Origin: Ruminococcus sp. UBA3855
GTDB taxonomy: Bacteria; Bacillota; Clostridia; Oscillospirales; Ruminococcaceae
DNA: 13,461 bases
NCBI GenBank assembly: GCA_002392545.1
Contig: DGHF01000125.1
Coordinates: 1-13,461, forward strand
Direction: 5' to 3'
Under the pieces are notes generated by a model. That model searched no databases. It was given only the letters and a program-made list of their open reading frames with translations, and was not told the DNA's origin. The position numbers were made by a program, and so were the translations under genes. Shown here piece after piece: positions 7,259 to 11,532 of this stretch. The stretch's first letter is position 1, and every line of letters begins with the position of its first letter.

Positions 7259-7507
7259 TTACTGCTTTATGCTGAAAAATATCCAGAAAATTCCTGCGGA
7301 AACTGCCATTCCAAGGAAAAACAGAAACCAATCAGTATGCTTTTTTTGTTTGGGGGCGGATTCACCGAATAATTCTGCCGTTTCTCTTTGGGCGGCTTTT
7401 TCCGGAACATCATTCACTTCCGGTCTGACATAGAGGACAGCCCTTTCGAAATAGGCACTGTCAGGGCGGTTGACTTCAATGACTTTTCTGTTGACACCTT
7501 TAATCAT
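7259..7507 (-). CDS. Small tail-anchored membrane protein (82 aa), uncharacterised
   Basis: I do not recognise a named function. The protein has a basic, conserved-looking N-terminal part (IKGVNRKVIEVN, then DSAYFERAVLYVRPE at 16-30), an acidic and Lys-rich linker (31-58), and one C-terminal hydrophobic helix (about 60-79, WFLFFLGMAVSAGIFWIFF) ending two residues later. That suggests a tail-anchored protein with its N-terminus in the cytoplasm. ATG 7507 is chosen because AAAGGAGC lies 6 nt upstream; the frame is open further to 7615, but that extension would cross the promoter and the previous terminator. The gene is monocistronic, flanked by terminators on both sides (7202-7228 and 7575-7608). 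Short proteins with a similar N-terminal GVN-x-x-x-x-EV pattern seem familiar from other clostridia, but I cannot verify this. Confidence 0.8.
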   Translation of the reverse strand: MIKGVNRKVIEVNRPDSAYFERAVLYVRPEVNDVPEKAAQRETAELFGESAPKQKKHTDWFLFFLGMAVSAGIFWIFFSIKQ

Positions 7508-7519
7508 AAGATTGCTCCT

Positions 7520-7565
7520 TTCCGGAAAACACTTCCTGTTTTCAGGATGAGCCTTTTTTCCGGAA
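7520..7565 (-). repeat. Long inverted repeat with nested hairpin in the leader of the 82-aa gene
   Basis: The arms TTCCGGAAAA (7520-7529) and TTTTCCGGAA (7556-7565) are perfectly complementary over 10 bp and enclose a second hairpin, TCCTG-tttt-CAGGA (7534-7547). Each arm also contains the palindrome TTCCGGAA. One arm touches the SD (complement of 7514-7521); the other touches the predicted -10 box. It may be a paired operator or an RNA fold. Confidence 0.8.
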
Positions 7566-7594
7566 TTATACAGCAAAAAACAAAAAGCCGGCAA
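7565..7594 (-). promoter_or_regulatory. Probable promoter of the 82-aa gene
   Basis: On the minus strand: -10 TATAAT (7565-7570) with a weak -35 TTGCCG (7589-7594) at 18 bp, embedded in the preceding terminator hairpin. The perfect -10 and the position between a terminator and the SD support it; the -35 match is only 4 of 6. Confidence 0.5.
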
Positions 7595-7608
7595 AAATAC
7601 CGGCTTTT
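7575..7608 (-). terminator. Rho-independent terminator after the 194-aa prepilin gene
   Basis: Stem AAAAGCCGG/CCGGCTTTT (7583-7591 with 7600-7608), 8-nt loop, followed on the minus strand by a T-rich tract (7575-7582). It lies 18 bp after the prepilin stop. Confidence 0.9.
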
Positions 7609-7626
7609 GATTCAATTATCATCATA

Positions 7627-8211
7627 TCAATAGCTAGCAGCCTTAGCTTTCAGAAGTGCTTCATGAGCATTCGCATAATTAGAACCGTAGCCCACACCAT
7701 CTATCTTGTTGACTTTTTCAACACCGATTGTTCCGACAGAATAGTATCCAACATTGTCAGTTCCAGCATTATCCGCTAAAACACAAGCCTTTACAATGTA
7801 CTTGTCAACATAAATGCACCAGTCCTGCTGTTCGGCATTGGAAACAACTCTGTTGACATAATTGACAACTCTTTCAACACATTCATCTCCTGAACCGCCT
7901 GCACCATCTGTAACGGAATAAGTAAAACTACCCGATTCTCCGGAATAAGAGATAATAATTTCTGACTTGTCATAGAAAAGACTCTTCTCACCAGCGGTTC
8001 TGTCAATAGAAACATACCTCTGAACTGCTGACTGTGCGGCATTGTATACCATTTTAGCATTGGAATTCGCTGTTTTTACACGAGACTTCCAGAAATAAGT
8101 TGTCATAGTCGGTGTAAGAATCGCTGTCAAAACAGTGATAATTGCAATGACAACAATCATTTCCGTCAAGGTGAAGCCCTTGACACGCTGTTTTTTATTC
8201 AACATTTTCAT
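7627..8211 (-). CDS. Type IV prepilin-like protein (194 aa)
   Basis: A basic leader (MKMLNKKQRVKG) is followed by the class III prepilin site G12|FTLTE, with the conserved Glu at +5 (E17), and a hydrophobic N-terminal helix (about 13-34, MIVVIAIITVLTAILTPTM). This is the assembly signal of type IV pilins and type II pseudopilins, processed by prepilin peptidase. The remaining roughly 160 residues form a globular domain I cannot assign; it contains three Cys (in DECVE, DWCIYV and KACVL) and a Gly/Ser-rich loop. I chose ATG 8211 because AAAGGTGG lies 5 nt upstream; a GTG at 8220 sits inside that SD. It has its own consensus promoter. No pilus ATPase, PilC or peptidase gene is in the window, so the assembly machine must be elsewhere. 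In ruminococci, Pil-type proteins have been linked to fibre adhesion. Confidence 0.88.
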   Translation of the reverse strand: MKMLNKKQRVKGFTLTEMIVVIAIITVLTAILTPTMTTYFWKSRVKTANSNAKMVYNAAQSAVQRYVSIDRTAGEKSLFYDKSEIIISYSGESGSFTYSVTDGAGGSGDECVERVVNYVNRVVSNAEQQDWCIYVDKYIVKACVLADNAGTDNVGYYSVGTIGVEKVNKIDGVGYGSNYANAHEALLKAKAASY

Positions 8212-8258
8212 CAAATCCACCTTTCAATTGCAAAAGTTCAGAATTTATTCACAATTTA

Positions 8259-8287
8259 AGTATAACACAATTTTCATGAAATGTCAA
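8259..8287 (-). promoter_or_regulatory. Promoter of the 194-aa prepilin gene
   Basis: On the minus strand: perfect -35 TTGACA (8282-8287), 17-bp spacer, -10 TATACT (8259-8264). The hexamers and much of the spacer match the promoter of the neighbouring prepilin gene. Confidence 0.88.
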
Positions 8288-8360
8288 CCTATTTCAGGAA
8301 TTTTTATTTTTAATGTTTTACACAAAAAAGTGGCATTGAATTTAGTGAATTCGAATAAAA

Positions 8361-8828
8361 TCAGGTATCAATTTCACCTTTGGCGATTTTGAGTGCCTCC
8401 TCAAAACTGAGAACTCCAGTATTGCTGTTGACACAAGGAAATGTGCCTACATAATCACTTCCCGCCTCCTTCTGATAGCAAGCTGCAACAGGAACATCCT
8501 CTTCAATTTCAACCGCCCATTCAGCATCTTTTATTTTCGGAAAATAAGAATAAACATGGTAGCATAGTCTGTCATTAAACTGGATGTCTCCACTGGCAGA
8601 TTTGGAATAAATGCCGGCAGGAATCGGCTTGTCAACATCTTCCTCACGACATGCAACCATAGCAGCATTAAACAAAGTTTTTGCGGAAGCATTCGCAGCG
8701 GAAAGTTTCGCCTTCGTGATATATCCCAGCATACTAGGCAGGAGAATGGAAGCCAATACACCAATAATTGCAATCACCACAATCAGTTCTACCAATGTGA
8801 AACCCTTGACATGTTTGTTCTTTCTCAT
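8361..8828 (-). CDS. Type IV prepilin-like protein (155 aa)
   Basis: Leader MRKNKHVKG, cleavage site G9|FTLVE with Glu at +5 (E14), and hydrophobic helix (about 10-31, LIVVIAIIGVLASILLPSML). These are near-consensus for major pilins or GspG-like pseudopilins. The C-terminal domain is short and acidic, with three Cys (LCYH, AACYQ, FPCVN). The mature size (about 146 aa) is typical of a clostridial major pilin. ATG 8828 is chosen because GAGGGGG lies 7 nt upstream; the frame is open to 8855, but the extra nine residues lack an SD and would displace the leader. The gene is 149 bp upstream of the other prepilin, which has its own promoter; no convincing terminator lies between them. The leader holds a 14-bp LacI-type palindrome. 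It is a paralogue of its neighbour in the N-terminal 50 residues only. Confidence 0.9.
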   Translation of the reverse strand: MRKNKHVKGFTLVELIVVIAIIGVLASILLPSMLGYITKAKLSAANASAKTLFNAAMVACREEDVDKPIPAGIYSKSASGDIQFNDRLCYHVYSYFPKIKDAEWAVEIEEDVPVAACYQKEAGSDYVGTFPCVNSNTGVLSFEEALKIAKGEIDT

Positions 8829-8867
8829 AAGAAATACCCCCTCAGTAAAAATCAAAGCAAACTTTCA

Positions 8868-8881
8868 CGAAAACGTTTTCG
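8868..8881. promoter_or_regulatory. LacI/CcpA-type palindromic operator candidate
   Basis: CGAAAACGTTTTCG is a perfect 14-bp palindrome with the central CG flanked by AAA/TTT typical of LacI-GalR family operators (compare the cre consensus TGNAANCGNTNNCA). It lies about 30-45 nt downstream of the predicted start point of the 155-aa prepilin transcript, between promoter and SD, where it could act as a roadblock. Confidence 0.6.
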
Positions 8882-8918
8882 AAACAATATACCTGTCGCC
8901 CCCTTTGTGATTACAATT

Positions 8919-8947
8919 AGTATAGCACAATGTTCATAATTTGTCAA
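8919..8947 (-). promoter_or_regulatory. Promoter of the 155-aa prepilin gene
   Basis: On the minus strand: perfect -35 TTGACA (8942-8947), 17-bp spacer, -10 TATACT (8919-8924) with extended TGC. The leader is about 85 nt long and contains a G-rich stretch and the 14-bp palindrome. Confidence 0.9.
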
Positions 8948-8977
8948 TACTTTTTTTCGAAAAAATTAAAAAATCAA

Positions 8978-9004
8978 AATTTATCGATAAATTAGTATCG
9001 ATAC
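8978..9004. promoter_or_regulatory. Paired TATCGATA palindromes in the divergent intergenic region
   Basis: AATTTATCGATAAATT (8978-8993, 16-bp perfect palindrome) and GTATCGATAC (8995-9004, 10-bp perfect palindrome) share the core TATCGATA, with centres 14 bp apart. They lie between the -35 boxes of two divergent promoters (8947 and 9040), in AT-rich DNA. They resemble a double binding site for a dimeric regulator; no cognate regulator gene is in the window. Confidence 0.55.
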
Positions 9005-9039
9005 AAATTTTCCGATATAAAAATTATCCTGAAAAACAG

Positions 9040-9068
9040 TTGCCATTCTCTTGTAAGAATGGTATAAT
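9040..9068 (+). promoter_or_regulatory. Promoter of the substrate-binding protein gene
   Basis: -35 TTGCCA (9040-9045), 17-bp spacer, perfect -10 TATAAT (9063-9068) with extended TGG. The leader is about 40 nt, with SD AAAGGAG upstream of ATG 9115. Confidence 0.85.
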
Positions 9069-9114
9069 AGAAGGGTAGACAAAAGAAATCTTTCAGAGAG
9101 ATAAAGGAGATACT

Positions 9115-10761
9115 ATGAAACATTATTTACAAAAGATATTCAGTGGATTTTTGACATTGGCGGTTTTGCTGGCTTATGTGGGGTGTTCTTATCATCAGGA
9201 AGATGACGGAACAGGGTATTTGTTTACCTGCGAACTTTCAGGAAATCCGGCATGTCTTGACCCACAGTATACGGAAAATTTCAATGCTTTTCCTGTCATG
9301 ACCAATATGATGGAAGGGCTTTTTCGGCTTGATTCCGAAGGAAATGCTATTCTGGCAGAAGCAGAAGATTATATTGTGTCTGATGACGGTCTGCAATACC
9401 GTTTCACCCTCAAAGACAATTGTTACTGGTATGGGGTGGATATGGATTCCGAAAATCCATTGCCTGTCACGGCGGAAGACTATGTTTTTGCATTCCAGAG
9501 ACTGGTTGACCCTGCTATGCGTTCGCCTTACAGTGAGAAAGTTTCTTTCCTGAAAAATGCGGATAAAATCATTGCAGGGAAAGCAGATGCTCAGTCTTTG
9601 GGCGTTTTTGCACTCAATGACAAAACGATTGAATTTGAGCTGGAAAAGCCCAACCCTGAATTTTTCCAGATTCTGGCGCAAAGTTATGCTGTCCCATGCA
9701 ATGAGCAGTTTTTCCGTTCTTCAAAAGGGCGTTATGGGCTGGACGAGAAGACCATTTTAAGCAACGGCGCATTCTACCTCACAAAATGGAATTATGACCA
9801 GTACAGCAACGGAAATTTCATCACCCTGAAAAAGAATAAACTCTACTATGATGCGGATTCCGTCTCTCCCAGCAGTCTGCAATTCAATATTTCCCACAGC
9901 AAGACAGAGGCGGAACAGAATTTTGCAAACGGAAATTCTGATGTAATATTAACAGATATTTACCCCAAAGATTATTTTAATTCTACAAAATATACAGTCA
10001 AGGAGAGCAGAAATATTACTCTCGGTTTAATTTTTAATCCCAAACACAATTTGTTAAAGAATGACAAACTCCGGCAGGCTCTGGCTTGCAGTATCAACCG
10101 GACGGCACTCAATCCGATTGTCAGTGAAGATATTGAGCCGGCTTGTGGGCTGATTGCTCCGGCGGTGACGATGTTGGGGCGGTCTTATCGGGAATTGTAT
10201 GCAGATGAACCGCTGGCGATGCCTTATGACCCTGTCACGGCTTCCAAGCTTTTTGACAGGGCTTCGGCGGAATTGGGATTGAATTCTATGAACAGCGTTC
10301 AGATTATGGTATCCAGCAATATCCGTGACACAGATGCATTACTGGCAATCTGTCAGGAGTGGCAGAATATTTTCGGCTATTATATCGGGATAGAAACCGT
10401 TTCACCAGACGAATATCAGCGGAGACTTTCAGAAGGGGAATATTCTATTGCATTATGGGGCTTTACTCCCGACAGAAACAGCTGTTATGCATCACTGGAA
10501 GAATTTGCTTCCAACAGCGATTTATTGGAGTTCCAGAGCAATTATTTTTCCACACTTCTGGATACCCTTTCCACAGCGAACAAAGTCGCCGATTCGGTCA
10601 ACCTCTATGGAACAGCCGAACAGACCGCCATCAATACCCATGTCTTTATTCCATTATTTTACAAAAACAGCTACCTGATTTATACTTCCGTCAATACCAA
10701 TATCGATTTCAACCCCTTTTCAGGAGCAATTTTGTTTCGGAATGCTCGACATTTTTCGTGA
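9115..10761 (+). CDS. Oligopeptide-type ABC transporter substrate-binding lipoprotein (SBP_bac_5 family)
   Basis: A 548-aa secreted lipoprotein: signal peptide with lipid-modified Cys24 (AYVGC, with an unusual Tyr at -3), then a full-length family 5 solute-binding fold (OppA/DppA type, cluster C). Supporting stretches are the early NPACLDPQYTENF (about 43-55), NMMEGLFRLDSEGN, LQYRFTLKDNCYWYG, the VTAEDYVFAFQRLVDP segment, TILSNGAFYLTKWNYD, and the C-terminal IPLFYKNSYLIYTS. Such proteins capture peptides, or occasionally oligosaccharides, outside the membrane and deliver them to Opp/Dpp permeases. No permease or ATPase gene is adjacent, so it is an orphan that may serve a transporter elsewhere or act as a sensor. 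The ligand cannot be told from sequence. ATG 9115 follows an AAAGGAG SD by 5 nt. It is transcribed alone from its own promoter; no convincing terminator follows within 100 bp. Confidence 0.92.
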   Translation: MKHYLQKIFSGFLTLAVLLAYVGCSYHQEDDGTGYLFTCELSGNPACLDPQYTENFNAFPVMTNMMEGLFRLDSEGNAILAEAEDYIVSDDGLQYRFTLKDNCYWYGVDMDSENPLPVTAEDYVFAFQRLVDPAMRSPYSEKVSFLKNADKIIAGKADAQSLGVFALNDKTIEFELEKPNPEFFQILAQSYAVPCNEQFFRSSKGRYGLDEKTILSNGAFYLTKWNYDQYSNGNFITLKKNKLYYDADSVSPSSLQFNISHSKTEAEQNFANGNSDVILTDIYPKDYFNSTKYTVKESRNITLGLIFNPKHNLLKNDKLRQALACSINRTALNPIVSEDIEPACGLIAPAVTMLGRSYRELYADEPLAMPYDPVTASKLFDRASAELGLNSMNSVQIMVSSNIRDTDALLAICQEWQNIFGYYIGIETVSPDEYQRRLSEGEYSIALWGFTPDRNSCYASLEEFASNSDLLEFQSNYFSTLLDTLSTANKVADSVNLYGTAEQTAINTHVFIPLFYKNSYLIYTSVNTNIDFNPFSGAILFRNARHFS

Positions 10762-10839
10762 AGTGACTAAAAATCAAACACGATTTTCGTTATTTTGCAC
10801 AAATTCCAGAATTTTTATCAAGAAAAATTGAATTACCCC

Positions 10840-10868
10840 TTGATTTTTTCAAAAAAGTGTAGTATAAT
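10840..10868 (+). promoter_or_regulatory. Promoter of the DUF1292 gene
   Basis: -35 TTGATT (10840-10845), 17-bp spacer, perfect -10 TATAAT (10863-10868). It lies about 45 bp upstream of the DUF1292 ATG. Confidence 0.8.
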
Positions 10869-10914
10869 AAGACCATACCAGAAAACAGCCATACGGCAGA
10901 TGGGAGGCAGACAC

Positions 10915-11202
10915 ATGAATGATATGGAGTATGATGCACCAGAGACCTTTGTCTTGACAGATGAAGAAGGCGTTGAACATGAGTTCGAGCTCTGGGACAT
11001 CATAGAAGAGGACGGCAATGTTTATTATGGTCTGATTCCCCATGAAGCAAGTATTGAAGAAGATACAGAGCTGGTCATTCTGAAAGTTGGCAAGGAAAAC
11101 GGAGAAGAATACCTTGCTACCATTGACAATGATGAGGAATATGACAGAATTGGTAAAATTTTCCTTGACCTTGCATCTGAGGACGGCGAAGAAGAGGAAT
11201 AA
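10915..11202 (+). CDS. DUF1292 domain protein (YrzB-like)
   Basis: A 95-aa, very acidic soluble protein. The N-terminal half has the family pattern FVLTDEEGVEHEFELWDII followed by YYGLIPHE, then a strand-rich middle (ELVILKVGKENGEEYLATI) and an acidic tail ending in five Asp/Glu-rich residues. DUF1292 proteins are small, widespread in Firmicutes (B. subtilis YrzB) and of unknown function. In many genomes they follow yrrL/yrrK, which are not present here. ATG 10915 is chosen because GGGAGG lies 7 nt upstream; the frame stays open back to 10795, but that would cover the promoter. The 6S-like RNA begins about 10 nt after the stop, so readthrough from this promoter could contribute to that RNA. 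Confidence 0.92.
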   Translation: MNDMEYDAPETFVLTDEEGVEHEFELWDIIEEDGNVYYGLIPHEASIEEDTELVILKVGKENGEEYLATIDNDEEYDRIGKIFLDLASEDGEEEE

Positions 11203-11210
11203 TTGCTCAC

Positions 11211-11425
11211 ACCTATTGACTGCCTTGTTCGGGTAAATGTAGTTTTTATAATCCTACAACTTTATTACGGGAACTTGATGCTCTGACTGAGGATTGCAGA
11301 CCTCCCGTTTCCGTCTGCGTGCGGACGGATTCGGACGTTGGGAGCGAGAGACTTTCAGGCGGGTACCCACCTTGCGGAGACGCTAGGTTTTATGTGCTAT
11401 GTGACGGCAAGGCGGTTGATTATAA
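11211..11425 (+). ncRNA. ssrS: 6S RNA-like structured non-coding RNA
   Basis: A roughly 205-nt gene-free stretch with strong secondary structure. A closing helix pairs 11215-11227 with 11408-11420 (13 bp with three G-U pairs, core ACTGCCTTG/CAAGGCGGT). Inside are a hairpin TGTAG/CTACA in the 5' half, a GC-rich apical arm (CTCCC...GGGAG enclosing CCGTCTG-cgtg-CGGACGG), and a 3' hairpin ACCTTGCG-gaga-CGCTAGGT. One closing stem, a large central region with small side hairpins and a long apical arm is the layout of 6S RNA, which mimics open promoter DNA and sequesters sigma-A RNA polymerase; the size also fits. A strong terminator on the same strand follows. No RNase P, SRP or tmRNA signatures are seen. 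The ends are approximate, I see no convincing promoter of its own, and the identity is from shape and recollection rather than a covariance model. Confidence 0.6.
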
Positions 11426-11432
11426 AAAATAT

Positions 11433-11473
11433 CCCCTTTTGCAGAAATGCAGAAGGGGTTACTTTTCGTTTTT
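11433..11473 (+). terminator. Rho-independent terminator of the 6S-like RNA
   Basis: An 11-bp stem CCCCTTTTGCA/TGCAGAAGGGG (11433-11443 with 11448-11458, one G-U pair), GAAA tetraloop, and T-rich tail to 11473. It fixes the plus-strand orientation of the RNA upstream. Confidence 0.9.
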
Positions 11474-11492
11474 ACTTGATGAATATCAAAAG

Positions 11493-11516
11493 AGGACTCC
11501 CGTTTCCGAGAGTCCT
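11493..11516 (-). terminator. Bidirectional terminator, mainly for the GH9 gene
   Basis: Stem AGGACTC/GAGTCCT (11493-11499 with 11510-11516), extended inside by CG/CG across a mismatch. On the minus strand it lies 17 bp after the GH9 stop and is followed by CTCTTTTG; on the plus strand it ends in TTTT, so it may back up the terminator at 11433-11473. It separates convergent transcripts. Confidence 0.8.
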
Positions 11517-11532
11517 TTTCGTCAATCAAAAA

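Noticed and set aside
8212..8220. GTG start (8220) for the 194-aa prepilin
   Set aside because: The GTG sits inside the AAAGGTGG SD that properly positions ATG 8211.
10810..10829. Hairpin AATTTTT/AAAAATT after the substrate-binding protein gene as a terminator
   Set aside because: It is an all-AT stem with no following T-run, so it is not convincing; the end of this transcript is left unassigned.
11211..11425. RNase P RNA (because of TTCGGGTAA near the 5' end)
   Set aside because: The stretch is about half the needed length and lacks the GAGGAAAGTCC core of bacterial RNase P.
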